41,547 bases of DNA from contig WQRX01000030.1 in NCBI GenBank assembly GCA_009786535.1, positions 1-41,547 of the forward strand, read 5' to 3'. The first letter of the stretch is position 1. Each line of letters opens with the position of its first letter. Of this stretch, positions 27,546-36,467 are shown piece after piece. Made by a program: the position numbers and the translations under genes. Source of the stretch: Defluviitaleaceae bacterium. GTDB lineage: Bacteria > Bacillota > Clostridia > Lachnospirales > WQUN01. The notes under the pieces were generated by a model that searched no databases, was not told the DNA's origin, and was given only the letters and a program-made list of their open reading frames with translations.

Positions 27546-28724
27546 TTATTTGATTACTTTCTTTTTCCCGGAATTCTCCCCAAACGCTAACTTTAATAAC
27601 AACGGCGCGATAAGTACCGTAACCAGCACGACTACAATAATGCTTGGGAAAATGAGCGTACTAATATACCCCACGGCAATGCCCTTGGCGGCGACGATGA
27701 ATGAAACCTCGCCGCGGGCAATCATGCCCGTGCCTACTTGCAGGCTTTCGCGCTGTGTAAAACCACACAGCCGCGCGGCTAAGCCACAGCCAATGAGCTT
27801 TGACAGCACCGCCGCAATAATAAGGAAAACAGTGAATAATATTAGGCTTCCCGTTAAGCCGTCGAAGGACGTGTGTATGCCAATGTTTGCTAGGAAAATG
27901 GGTGTAAAAAACATATAGGACAGCCCGTGGGTCTTGGTTTCCAGCGTTTCTACGCAACGGGTAGAGCATAGAGCAATACCCGCGATATACGCGCCCGTAA
28001 TGTCGGCAAGTCCAAATAATTCCGCAAGGTATGCCATGGCAAAGCAATAGGCGATGGCAAAAATGGTGAGTCGCCGCCGCTCGCCCAAATGACTGTGCAT
28101 ATAATTGAACAGTTTGTTAATAAGAATGCCCGTGACTATAGCAAAGGCAAAAAACGCGCCTATTTTTAATAACAAAATTAATAATGAGGGGACGGAAAAC
28201 TCCCCTGCCCCGCCCATGCCCATAAGCACCGCAAGCAATACAATAACCAAAATGTCGTCAAAGAGTGATGCGCCCATTAGCGACGTACCCACGCGGGTTT
28301 TTAGTTTGCCCATTTCTTGCAAGACTTCCACAGTAATGCTGGTGGACATGGATGCAATAACCACGCCGATGAAAAAGCTTTCGAAGGACGGCTTGCCAAA
28401 AGCAAACGCTACAAGAAAGCCTCCGCCAAGCGCCAGCGCAACCCCCGAAAACGAGATAAAAAACGACGATTTTATCGAATGCTTCAGCTCTTTAAAGTCC
28501 GTTTCCATACCCGCGGTAAAGAGCAACAAAATAACACCAAACTCTGCAATGGCGGTAATTACCTCGTTTGGCGCAATCAAACCAAAAACAGCAGGTCCAA
28601 GTAGCACGCCTGCAATTAACGCACCCACCACCTGCGGCAGGTGTATGCGTTTCATAAAAATCGCCAGCACTTTCGTGGAGAACAGGATAATGGCGATGAA
28701 TAATAATAGGTCTATGTCAAACAT
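27546..28724 (-). CDS. CPA2-family cation:proton antiporter
   Basis: A 392-residue polytopic membrane protein with about 12 helices, of the CPA2 (KefB/NapA-like) family: N-terminal LPQVVGALIAGVLLGPAVFGLI and the central ITGAYIAGIALCST are typical. No C-terminal RCK/TrkA domain is present. It would exchange Na+ or K+ for H+ across the cell membrane. It starts 26 bases after the Crp/Fnr stop and may belong to the same leftward transcript. Its convergence with the ATP synthase operon may be chance, or may reflect linked ion balance. Confidence 0.9.
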   Translation of the reverse strand: MFDIDLLLFIAIILFSTKVLAIFMKRIHLPQVVGALIAGVLLGPAVFGLIAPNEVITAIAEFGVILLLFTAGMETDFKELKHSIKSSFFISFSGVALALGGGFLVAFAFGKPSFESFFIGVVIASMSTSITVEVLQEMGKLKTRVGTSLMGASLFDDILVIVLLAVLMGMGGAGEFSVPSLLILLLKIGAFFAFAIVTGILINKLFNYMHSHLGERRRLTIFAIAYCFAMAYLAELFGLADITGAYIAGIALCSTRCVETLETKTHGLSYMFFTPIFLANIGIHTSFDGLTGSLILFTVFLIIAAVLSKLIGCGLAARLCGFTQRESLQVGTGMIARGEVSFIVAAKGIAVGYISTLIFPSIIVVVLVTVLIAPLLLKLAFGENSGKKKVIK

Positions 28725-28750
28725 AGTGGCATTGTACGCCTAAATGGAAA

Positions 28751-29419
28751 TTATTTCAATACGTACATGTCCCCTGCCCGCTTTTCCAGCACGTGGCGGT
28801 CGGTAATATGATAGCCGTCGTTTTTTTTATGCAGTACGCCTTGTGCGCACAAATTGGAAAGGCAACGCAGTAAATGGCGGTAACTTGCACCCATTACATG
28901 GGCGACGTCGGTGAGTTTTTCGCGAAAAACGCCGTGGGCTTCGGTTTGAAAAATGTAGGCGCACAGGCGCGTTTCTAAGGGCTGTAGCGCGGTGATGGCA
29001 CTGTTTACCACACGCTGTGCCAGTTTTTCTGCCAAGTCCTTTGCTACATAATTGATAAAAACAATGTTGCTTTTAAGTACGTTGGAATATGCGGCAAGGG
29101 GCAGCGCAATGCACGATAGCTCCGTCACCGCTTGCACCGTGGTTTGCGTGTTGCGCGCCTGTGTCATTAACTCAATTTCGCCGATGATGCCCTGCCGGGT
29201 AAAATAGGCAAGCAATAGTTCTCGCCCGTCGGAAAGGCTGATAAACACCTTCGCCTTGCCCGATACAACAAAGTACAGCGCGTCCATTGCATCCCCTGCT
29301 TTGGATAAATACTCCTCGGGTGCAAGGAAAAACCGCGCCCCCTGTGACAAATCAAGGCTCGATAAGCCATATTGCACAAGGGAAGCGCGGTCATTTTCGG
29401 TTAGCTTAGTTTTTTTCAT
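28751..29419 (-). CDS. Crp/Fnr-family transcriptional regulator
   Basis: A 222-residue regulator: cNMP-like sensor fold (about 20-130; ALYFVVSGKAKVFISLSDGRELLLAYFTRQGIIGEIELM), long helix, then winged helix with the helix-turn-helix LTDVAHVMGASYRHLLRCLSNLCAQG. There is no N-terminal Cys cluster, so it is not Fnr-like in iron-sulfur sensing. It overlaps the end of ricT by 14 bases. The effector is unknown, and the antiporter just downstream is a plausible target. Confidence 0.88.
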   Translation of the reverse strand: MKKTKLTENDRASLVQYGLSSLDLSQGARFFLAPEEYLSKAGDAMDALYFVVSGKAKVFISLSDGRELLLAYFTRQGIIGEIELMTQARNTQTTVQAVTELSCIALPLAAYSNVLKSNIVFINYVAKDLAEKLAQRVVNSAITALQPLETRLCAYIFQTEAHGVFREKLTDVAHVMGASYRHLLRCLSNLCAQGVLHKKNDGYHITDRHVLEKRAGDMYVLK

Positions 29420-30311
29420 GGGTTTTGTCTTCGGCTTTTTTATCGTCGTTTTTCTTTTTACAGCCGCCGCAGCTGCAATTTTGCCCGCAGGGCGGGCGGC
29501 GGCTTTGTATCTTTATTTCTTCTACGGGGTAGAAGTCGGTTTCCACTTCATTTTTGTCCTTTTTTTGCACGGCAACCTTTACGGTTTGGCGCAATACCTG
29601 CACGTTTAGCACTTCGCCTACGCCGTCGGGGGTTTGTACCTTGTCACCTACATTCGGCAGGTTTTTGTTTAACTCAATGTACGTGCTTTCTTCGTACTTT
29701 AAGCAACACATTAGCTTACCGCACACGCCCGAAATTTTAGTAGGGTTAAGCCCAAGCCCTTGGTCTTTTGCCGTTTTTACGCTTACGGGCTGAAATTCGT
29801 CTAAGAAAGACGCGCAGCAAATATTGCGCCCGCAAATGCCCACGCCGTTGACGATTTTTGCCTCGTCCCTCGCGCCGATTTGCCGCAATTCTATGCGTGT
29901 GCGAAAGGTAGCGGCTAAATCCTTGACCAGTTCGCGGAAGTCTACTCTGCCATCGGCGGTAAAATAAAAGATTATCTTGCTTAAATCGAAGGTGAGTTCC
30001 ACATCAACAAGGTGCATTTCCAACCCGTGGGCTTTAATTTTTTCCGCACAGATGGCACGGGCTTCCGTTTCGCGGGTGCGGTTGCTAATTTCCTGCGCTT
30101 CGTCCTCGGGAGTGGCAAGGCGGAGCATCTTGCGGATAGGCGGCTGTAAATTGCTCACGTCCGCATCGCGCCTTGTAAGAGAAATGATGCCGTATTCCGC
30201 TCCGCGCACCGTTTCCACAATAACGGCGGCGTTTAACGGCGGGTCAAAATCTACCGGGTCAAAATAATATATGCGCCCAACATCTTTGAAGCGTACGCCA
30301 ATAATAATCAA
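29406..30311 (-). CDS. ricT: PSP1-domain protein RicT (YaaT)
   Basis: I chose TTG 30311, which overlaps the holB stop (TTGA) and gives the family N-terminus MIIIGVRFKDVGRIYYFDP; an ATG at 30347 would extend it by 12 residues inside holB. The roughly 301-residue protein has the PSP1 domain with cysteine motifs CGRNICC and CGKLMCC, ligands of iron-sulfur clusters in the Ric complex of Bacillus. In Bacillus it works with RicA and RicF to assist RNase Y in mRNA maturation. A Cys-rich tail, CGQNCSCGGC, near the C-terminus is extra. Genomic order darA-yaaR-holB-ricT is as in Bacillus; yabA is absent downstream. Confidence 0.9.
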   Translation of the reverse strand: MIIIGVRFKDVGRIYYFDPVDFDPPLNAAVIVETVRGAEYGIISLTRRDADVSNLQPPIRKMLRLATPEDEAQEISNRTRETEARAICAEKIKAHGLEMHLVDVELTFDLSKIIFYFTADGRVDFRELVKDLAATFRTRIELRQIGARDEAKIVNGVGICGRNICCASFLDEFQPVSVKTAKDQGLGLNPTKISGVCGKLMCCLKYEESTYIELNKNLPNVGDKVQTPDGVGEVLNVQVLRQTVKVAVQKKDKNEVETDFYPVEEIKIQSRRPPCGQNCSCGGCKKKNDDKKAEDKTHEKN

Positions 30312-31099
30312 AATTCCACAACCTTTTGGGGTATATCGCACCCACATATTTTTAGTAACATTAATTCAATCGCAAGTTGAAAATTGCCGTTTGCCGCAAG
30401 CGCCTGCTTGGTATACATAATCGCTTCTGTTGCGCGGAAGGCATGTGCTTCCCCCGTTTCGCGAATGCGCTTGCCGTATAAAGTGTACAGCATGTCCAGC
30501 AAACGCTGAAGCGATTCTTTGTTTTCCTTAAAGGGTTCGAACTTTTTATACAACGCAAGGGCGCCTAAAATGTCTTGCTTATGGGCGGTTTCTGCCACCT
30601 CGCGCGCCAGCGTTTGTACTGCTTCGTCCGCTTCATTTATTTGCGCCTGTGCATTCGAATTATATTTTACCACTACGCAACGCGAAATTACAGTAGGAAG
30701 CATTGCCTCGATTGCAGGCGTAAGCAATAAAAAAACCCCATAGGGTGCGGGTTCTTCAATGGTTTTTAGCAGCGCGTTCTGCGCTTGGTGGTTTAATTTC
30801 TCCGCGTTATCAAGTATAAATACTTTATAGCGATAGCTAAAGGGCTTGGTCGCCATGGGTTTTACCACTTGGTTACGCACATCTTCTACAGAATAACCTG
30901 TCGCGTTGGACGGGGTAACATACACCGTGTCGGGGTGGTTGCCCGACGCAAAAACACGGCAGGAAATACAGCTATCGCAAGGGGTTTCATTGCCTTCAAG
31001 GCAATTCAAAGCCTTCGCAAACGCATTTGCTTGCGCCAAAAGCGTACCCTCGCCCGCAAAAATATAGGCGTGGCCTACATTGCCAAGGGGGACACGCAT
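30308..31099 (-). CDS. holB: DNA polymerase III delta' subunit (clamp loader)
   Basis: A 263-residue clamp-loader subunit. N-terminal HAYIFAGEG replaces the usual P-loop, which is degenerate here, as delta' need not bind ATP. A zinc module C33, C41, C44, C47 is intact, followed by VFILDNAEKLNHQAQNALLKTIEEP, the clamp-loader signature, and the SRC motif (VISRCVVV). It helps load the sliding clamp. Its ATG adjoins the yaaR stop. It is somewhat short against the usual 320-330 residues, at the C-terminal end. Confidence 0.92.
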   Translation of the reverse strand: MRVPLGNVGHAYIFAGEGTLLAQANAFAKALNCLEGNETPCDSCISCRVFASGNHPDTVYVTPSNATGYSVEDVRNQVVKPMATKPFSYRYKVFILDNAEKLNHQAQNALLKTIEEPAPYGVFLLLTPAIEAMLPTVISRCVVVKYNSNAQAQINEADEAVQTLAREVAETAHKQDILGALALYKKFEPFKENKESLQRLLDMLYTLYGKRIRETGEAHAFRATEAIMYTKQALAANGNFQLAIELMLLKICGCDIPQKVVEF

Positions 31100-31539
31100 T
31101 ACACAATCATATCCAAGAGCATTCCTTGAATCTCGTCAATTTTGTCCAGTATTGCCAGGTGGTCCTTCTCTTTTTCCAGCAATTCCTGCGCTAAATCGTC
31201 TAAATCTTGGTTTACCTTACGCACGATGGCAAACACGCGGTGCTGCCCGCGGCGGTTTAAATAATTTTCACGGCTAAACTCGTGGGCATGGGTGGTTACT
31301 TCGTTAATAAAGTCCGTGATTAAACCGCGGTAGCGCTTTAAATCGCTGAAGTCCATATGCTCGGCAAGGCGCTTGCCTTGGGTTGTAATTTCCCCAATTA
31401 AAGCGTGCAAACGGTCAGCAAGCCCCTCGTCGCTTAGGCGTTTTAGCGTAAAGCTAAAGTCTACCTGCGGGGGCTTTTCTTTTACGTTTTGCGCCTCGGC
31501 AAAGCGCGCGGTCAGCATTTCGGAAATTTTCATTTCCAC
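31099..31539 (-). CDS. yaaR: YaaR family protein (DUF327)
   Basis: A 146-residue helical, charged protein of the YaaR/DUF327 family (LADRLHALIGEITTQGKRLAEHMDFSDLKRYRGLITDFINEV). It lies between darA and holB, the same position as in Bacillus. Its function is not established. It overlaps holB by one base, showing tight coupling. Confidence 0.85.
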   Translation of the reverse strand: MEMKISEMLTARFAEAQNVKEKPPQVDFSFTLKRLSDEGLADRLHALIGEITTQGKRLAEHMDFSDLKRYRGLITDFINEVTTHAHEFSRENYLNRRGQHRVFAIVRKVNQDLDDLAQELLEKEKDHLAILDKIDEIQGMLLDMIV

Positions 31540-31542
31540 GCG

Positions 31543-31881
31543 CTACACCTTCCTAAATTCTTCGATATTTAAGATGAAGATGTTTGCGCCGCCTACCGTT
31601 ACCTCTACAGGATAGGGGGCAAAGCTTTCGTTTGCGTTTACGTTCATCGCGTTTACAGACGTAATTTGCCTGCGGCTCTTACATTTCTTTTCAATGATTT
31701 CAATAAATTCGGGTAAACGCTCGTCGGATACACCGCAGATAAACGTTGTGTTACCCGCACGCAAAAAGCCGCCCGTTGACGCCAATTTTGTTACGCTAAA
31801 GCCCTTTGCGTTAAGCAAATCCATGAGATGAAAGGCATCCTCGTCTTGGATGATAGCCATTACCAATTTGTCCAGTTTCAT
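31543..31881 (-). CDS. darA: Cyclic di-AMP receptor DarA (PII-like, YaaQ)
   Basis: Start ATG 31881, six bases after GGAGG; a longer open frame upstream reaches into the promoter. The 112-residue protein has the PII-like fold with AIIQDEDAFHLMDLLNAKGF and GGFLRAGNTTF, as in DarA of Bacillus, a trimeric receptor for c-di-AMP. It heads the leftward replication/RNA gene cluster. The ligand site was not checked residue by residue. Confidence 0.92.
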   Translation of the reverse strand: MKLDKLVMAIIQDEDAFHLMDLLNAKGFSVTKLASTGGFLRAGNTTFICGVSDERLPEFIEIIEKKCKSRRQITSVNAMNVNANESFAPYPVEVTVGGANIFILNIEEFRKV

Positions 31882-31913
31882 GCAGAACCTCCAATCGAAA
31901 TGTGTTTTGTGCG

Positions 31914-31943
31914 AGTATACCAGACTTATATAGCATTTGACAA
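31914..31943 (-). promoter_or_regulatory. SigmaA-type promoter of darA
   Basis: On the - strand TTGTCA (31943-31938), an 18-base spacer and TATACT (31919-31914) lie 33 bases before the darA start. The -35 box shares five bases with the divergent tldD promoter. Confidence 0.65.
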
Positions 31944-31965
31944 CTTTTGCCACGGGAAATACAAT
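31937..31965 (+). promoter_or_regulatory. SigmaA-type promoter of tldD
   Basis: TTGACA (31937-31942), a 17-base spacer and TACAAT (31960-31965) lie 30 bases before the tldD start. Its -35 overlaps that of darA, so one polymerase at a time is likely. Confidence 0.75.
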
Positions 31966-31994
31966 AACGTTACAAAAAAATAGGAGGATTTTAC

Positions 31995-33416
31995 ATGCAA
32001 AATGTCCCCGCTTCACCATTTCTTAGCAATGCAAAGCCCGTGCTAAAGAAGCTGATTGCTTTGCTGCAACGGCATTTTACCTACGTTTCTGTACTGGGTA
32101 CAGACGTTTCGGGCAAAAATTACCGCGTTTCCGACCGCGTGACAAGCATCAGCGACACCACATGGGGGGAACGCGGTTTTGTTATCCGTGTTTTTGAAGG
32201 CGGGCGTTACTATGAATACGCCTTTAACCTACTGCCCGACAGCGACACCGCGTTAGAAAAATTGTGCGAAACCATTACCAATAACGCACGCGACGCCATG
32301 CAGGGCGAAGGATTCACCTACCCCGCCCCTGTGGAAGAAGAAATTACCCAAACCTTCCACGGCAAGGTCGAAACGCTGCCAACCGACGTTAGCCCCGAGG
32401 AAATTATTGCAAAGCTCACGCAAATTAACAAAAAAATGCACGAAACATCCGAACTGCTGGTAGAAGCCATCGCCACAGTTGCCTACGCGCAAACCGGTAA
32501 AATTTTCCTTTCTGCAAAGAAAGAGCTGGAACAGCACTACATTTGGAGCGAGGCATACATTATCCCCGTTGCGCGCAGGGGCGAAGTCACGCAGAATGCG
32601 TACAAAAGCTACGCAGGCTTAAAAGGCTTTGAACTGCTTGAAGAGGTAGAGGTCGGCATTACCGAAACGGTACAAACCGTAGTTAAAATGCTGGACGCAA
32701 AACCCGTACCCGCCGGGGAATACGATGTTATCTGCTCGCCCGACGCGGTTGGCATTATCGCCCACGAAGCCTTTGGTCACGGCGTAGAGCTTGATATGTT
32801 CCTTAAAAACCGCGCAAACGCAAAGGAATACATGGACAAGCCTGTAGCTTCCCCCATGGTTAAAATGCACGACGGGGCAACCGCGACTAACCATATGTCC
32901 TCCTATCTTTTCGACGACGAGGGCAACCTTGGGAGCGATACCGTCATTATCGAAGGCGGCATTTTAAAGGCGGGTATTTCCGACGCGCTTGCTGCCGCCC
33001 ATCTTGGGAGCGCTCCCACAGGCAATGGAAAGCGCCAAAAGTACGACCACAAGGCATACAGCCGCATGACAAATACCTTCTTTGCGGCGGGTAACGACAC
33101 GGTAGAGGATATGATAGCCTCTATTTCGCACGGTTACATGATTATGGACGCCTCCAGCGGTATGGAGGACCCCAAGGACTGGGGCATACAGTGCATGTTT
33201 TCCTACGCGATTGAAATTAAGGACGGCAAGCTAACGGATAATTGGGTTTCCCCCGTTGTAATGACGGGCTATGTACCCGAGTTGCTTAAAAACATCACAA
33301 TGATGGGCAAAGAAGTTGAATTTTCGGGCGGCGGCGGTTGCGGCAAAGGCCACAAGGAATGGGTTAAGGTTTCTTGCGGCGGTCCATACATTAAAACGAA
33401 AGCGAGGCTGGGATAA
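31995..33416 (+). CDS. tldD: TldD-like metalloprotease subunit
   Basis: A 473-residue peptidase of the TldD/PmbA family. The active site HExxxH is H257-E-A-F-G-H262 (HEAFGHGVELD), and the third zinc ligand is the Cys in GGGGCGKG near the C-terminus, as in E. coli TldD. Other family motifs include GSAPTGNGKR and SRMTNTFFAAG. AGGAGG lies upstream. TldD and TldE form a two-chain protease that clips unfolded or modified peptides, for example in microcin or RiPP maturation. No precursor peptide was found nearby. Confidence 0.93.
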   Translation: MQNVPASPFLSNAKPVLKKLIALLQRHFTYVSVLGTDVSGKNYRVSDRVTSISDTTWGERGFVIRVFEGGRYYEYAFNLLPDSDTALEKLCETITNNARDAMQGEGFTYPAPVEEEITQTFHGKVETLPTDVSPEEIIAKLTQINKKMHETSELLVEAIATVAYAQTGKIFLSAKKELEQHYIWSEAYIIPVARRGEVTQNAYKSYAGLKGFELLEEVEVGITETVQTVVKMLDAKPVPAGEYDVICSPDAVGIIAHEAFGHGVELDMFLKNRANAKEYMDKPVASPMVKMHDGATATNHMSSYLFDDEGNLGSDTVIIEGGILKAGISDALAAAHLGSAPTGNGKRQKYDHKAYSRMTNTFFAAGNDTVEDMIASISHGYMIMDASSGMEDPKDWGIQCMFSYAIEIKDGKLTDNWVSPVVMTGYVPELLKNITMMGKEVEFSGGGGCGKGHKEWVKVSCGGPYIKTKARLG

Positions 33417-34723
33417 TGTTACAACTACTACAGCAAACCTTGGCACAATTTGAAGGCGTTGAATATTTAATACGCGAAACAAAAACCCACCGCCTCGAGT
33501 GCTATAACATTAAAAAGCAACCCGAAATGAAGCGCGAAGCCCAAACCACCGACATTACGTTAGTGCTTTACACCGTTTTTGAAGAGAAAGCGCCCGACGG
33601 AGAAATGAAAAAATACCGCGGCTCATTTAGCACCGAAATACACCCCGCCACCGGTGAAGATGCGCTTAAAAAAATCATCGAAGAAGGCGTATACGCGGCA
33701 GGCTTTGTAAAAAACGCCTACTACCCGCTGGTGTCCCCTTCTGATGGGAGCGCTCCCACGGTAAAACCGCAAAACATGCCGCAAGTATTAAACGACTTAC
33801 AAGCCGCCTTTAACGCCACCGACATTCACCAAGAAGGGCATGTAAGCTACAGCGAATTTTTTATAACAAAAACCGATAGGCGCATACTAAACTCCAATGG
33901 GGTGGACGTTTCTTACACCACGTACAACGCGTTTATAGAAACGGCAGTACACTGGAAGCGCGAGGGCGGCGAAATTGAAGTTGGCGAGGCGTTCCGATTC
34001 TCGTTAGATATGGAAAACCCCGCCGCTTTCCTAAAAAGCCGTATGGAAAAGCTATTCACCGCGTCGCGTAATAAGGCGCTCGCACAGCCTACCCCCGGCG
34101 TGGGCGACATTAATATTTTAATCAGCGGCGAAGCGTTAAGCACCTTTTTCTTCTATTACAAAAACCGCGCCAGCACACAAATGGTGTACCAGCAGCTTTC
34201 CACCTACAAGGAAGGCGACCAAATACAAAGCGGCGACGGCGATAAAATAACCCTAACCCTAGACCCCCTCATGCAGGGCAGCCAAAACTCCGCCCCGTAT
34301 GATGACTTCGGCTTCCCCCTTACCCGCCACGAGATAGTAAAGGATGGCAAGCTTACCAAGCTATGGGGCGATGTGCGCTTCTCTCACTACCTGAATATTC
34401 CCCCCACGGGCGTGCTGCCCAACCTACACGTAACGGGCGGGACAACAACCGTAGAAGCACTGCGAAGTGCCCCCTACCTTGAGCTTGTTTCCTTCTCCGA
34501 TTTCCAAGCCGACACAATAACGGGCGATTTTGGCAGTGAAATTCGCCTAGGCTACTACTTTGACGGCGAAAAAACCATTCCCGTTACAGGCGGCTCTATT
34601 TCGGGCAATATGGAAAAGGTGCATGGCTCACTAAAAATGACCAAAACAGAAGAACAGCACGGCGGATTCCTATGCCCCGAGATGATTTGCATTCGCGGCG
34701 CGAGTATTAGCGGGGTTGTGTAA
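33416..34723 (+). CDS. tldE: TldE/PmbA-like partner protein
   Basis: A 435-residue protein of the TldD/PmbA family lacking the HExxxH motif, as TldE does; it is the non-catalytic partner of TldD. The ATG overlaps the tldD stop by one base. The segment SDGSAPTVKP carries a 14-bp palindrome that also lies in tldD. A terminator follows 30 bases after the stop. Confidence 0.88.
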   Translation: MLQLLQQTLAQFEGVEYLIRETKTHRLECYNIKKQPEMKREAQTTDITLVLYTVFEEKAPDGEMKKYRGSFSTEIHPATGEDALKKIIEEGVYAAGFVKNAYYPLVSPSDGSAPTVKPQNMPQVLNDLQAAFNATDIHQEGHVSYSEFFITKTDRRILNSNGVDVSYTTYNAFIETAVHWKREGGEIEVGEAFRFSLDMENPAAFLKSRMEKLFTASRNKALAQPTPGVGDINILISGEALSTFFFYYKNRASTQMVYQQLSTYKEGDQIQSGDGDKITLTLDPLMQGSQNSAPYDDFGFPLTRHEIVKDGKLTKLWGDVRFSHYLNIPPTGVLPNLHVTGGTTTVEALRSAPYLELVSFSDFQADTITGDFGSEIRLGYYFDGEKTIPVTGGSISGNMEKVHGSLKMTKTEEQHGGFLCPEMICIRGASISGVV

Positions 34724-34753
34724 CGCGCTCCTTATTGTATAAACTCGCACAAT

Positions 34754-34801
34754 AAAAAAACCTGCTTACCGTAGTATTCTCTATGGCAAGCAGGTTTTTT
34801 G
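34754..34801 (+). terminator. Terminator of the tldD-tldE operon
   Basis: AAACCTGCTT / AAGCAGGTTT pairs across a middle region that also pairs (TAG/CTA), then TTTTTTGC. It follows tldE by about 30 bases and separates it from the defence genes. From 34802 to 34895 there is AT-rich sequence with a weak TAAAAT box (34850-34855) and GAGGAG before the next gene. Confidence 0.8.
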
Positions 34802-34895
34802 CATTTCATTCCTTAAAATAAATCTCTATTCAAAAATATCCGTTTGCTGTAAAATAGTGAACATTATAAAAAATGTATAAACCGAGGAGTTCAAC

Positions 34896-36467
34896 ATGAC
34901 CCATAGCCTTGCATCCATAAAACAAACATTAGTCACAGAAATTATAAAACGCGTTGAAGATAAGATAATTGAACAAACTAATGCCGATTTGTTAGTTAAA
35001 TTAATAAACAATGCAGAGAATATTAACGAAGCTATTTCTATAGCAATGCTGGGGACAACCTATAAACAAACAGGCTTTCATTTTGACAAACAACTGGCAA
35101 AAGTCGAAGCGAAAAATGAAATTTATTATTTTAAGAAAAATGAATCACTTTCATTTAAAACAAACAACGACGCGATAACACACAAACTTATCATTGGCGA
35201 CAATTTTAATGCACTAACAAATTTACTGGTTACGTATAAAAAAAGAATTGATACTATTTATATCGACCCGCCTTACAGCAAGGATAGTATGGGTACTTTT
35301 GCCATAACCAACTATGATAACGCAATAACACGCGACAATTTATTATCAATGCTATATCCACGACTTATATTAGCAAAACAACTGCTTAGTGATAATGGTG
35401 TAATCTTTTGCAGCATTGATGACCGAAACCAAGCGTATGTAAAATGTTTATTTGATGAAATATTCAAAGAAAGCAATACAGATATTATGGTATGGCGCAA
35501 AAGCGGTGCAGGGCGTGACGGAAAAATGAAAAATACACAAACCTTTAGAAAAGACCATGAATATATTATCGTAGGATATAAAGAAGAACGTAAATTAAAC
35601 AAATCCTTTGAAAAACCACAGTGGGAAAATGAATACGGCAACCCTGATAATGACCCCCGCGGTGGCTATAAAGCAGGTTCTATTTCAAACAAAGAAGAAG
35701 CTTCAAACCCCGATTCGGAAAATTATTACACCGTAACTTCCCCCGGCGGGAAAACATTCACCCGACAATTTAACGTATCGCAAGAAGCGTTTGACCGTTT
35801 AAATTCCGATAATCGAATTTACTGGGGGCGCAACGGCGACGCAGTACCTGCCGTAAAAATTTTTGTTGAAGAAGAGCGTAGCGTTTCTACTTCGTCATTA
35901 ATAGACTATAGCGAAATGACAACTACGCTGGGTGCAAAAACATTGGACGATATTTTAAGCGGTGACACGCTCGGAAATGAAATGCGCCCCAAGCCTGTTG
36001 ATTTAATCGTTAAACTTTTGCAAATAGGAAGCGCAACGGATTCAATAGTGCTGGACTTTTTTGCAGGTAGTGGCACAACAGGACAAGCAGTATTAAAATT
36101 AAACCAAAAGGATAAAGGAAACCGTCAATTCATACTCGCTACATTAGATGAAAAAACGCCGTTTACCCCTGGCGGCATTGTTAATGAAATTACCGGCAAG
36201 CGATTAAAACGCACTATGACAGGCACCTGCTACGATGGCACAAATAACTTTAAATGGTTAGAAAATAACAAACCCCTCGGCGGCAACTTAGACGTATATG
36301 ATATTTCCACGGTAGCAAACTTTGAAGCTACAGAAGGGCAGTCCCCCTTCGATGTAATTGATGAAACCCTTTACGGGCAACCCAAGCTGGACACGAACAA
36401 AAAAATTAAATGGGTATGCGAAAATTTTGAAGGTACGCAAAAATATGTCGCCGGAGGTACAAAATAA
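34896..36467 (+). CDS. Type III restriction-modification DNA methyltransferase (Mod)
   Basis: A 523-residue DNA adenine-N6 methyltransferase in beta-group order: catalytic D124-P-P-Y127 first, then the AdoMet motif DFFAGSGTTG (387-396). Between them lies a region of about 180 residues that should hold target recognition. It is shorter than EcoP1I/EcoP15I Mod (about 645). It overlaps the res gene by one base (TAATG). Base and codon use are clearly richer in A+T than the cell-wall and ATP synthase genes, suggesting transfer. It should mark host DNA and give the complex its sequence specificity. Confidence 0.92.
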   Translation: MTHSLASIKQTLVTEIIKRVEDKIIEQTNADLLVKLINNAENINEAISIAMLGTTYKQTGFHFDKQLAKVEAKNEIYYFKKNESLSFKTNNDAITHKLIIGDNFNALTNLLVTYKKRIDTIYIDPPYSKDSMGTFAITNYDNAITRDNLLSMLYPRLILAKQLLSDNGVIFCSIDDRNQAYVKCLFDEIFKESNTDIMVWRKSGAGRDGKMKNTQTFRKDHEYIIVGYKEERKLNKSFEKPQWENEYGNPDNDPRGGYKAGSISNKEEASNPDSENYYTVTSPGGKTFTRQFNVSQEAFDRLNSDNRIYWGRNGDAVPAVKIFVEEERSVSTSSLIDYSEMTTTLGAKTLDDILSGDTLGNEMRPKPVDLIVKLLQIGSATDSIVLDFFAGSGTTGQAVLKLNQKDKGNRQFILATLDEKTPFTPGGIVNEITGKRLKRTMTGTCYDGTNNFKWLENNKPLGGNLDVYDISTVANFEATEGQSPFDVIDETLYGQPKLDTNKKIKWVCENFEGTQKYVAGGTK

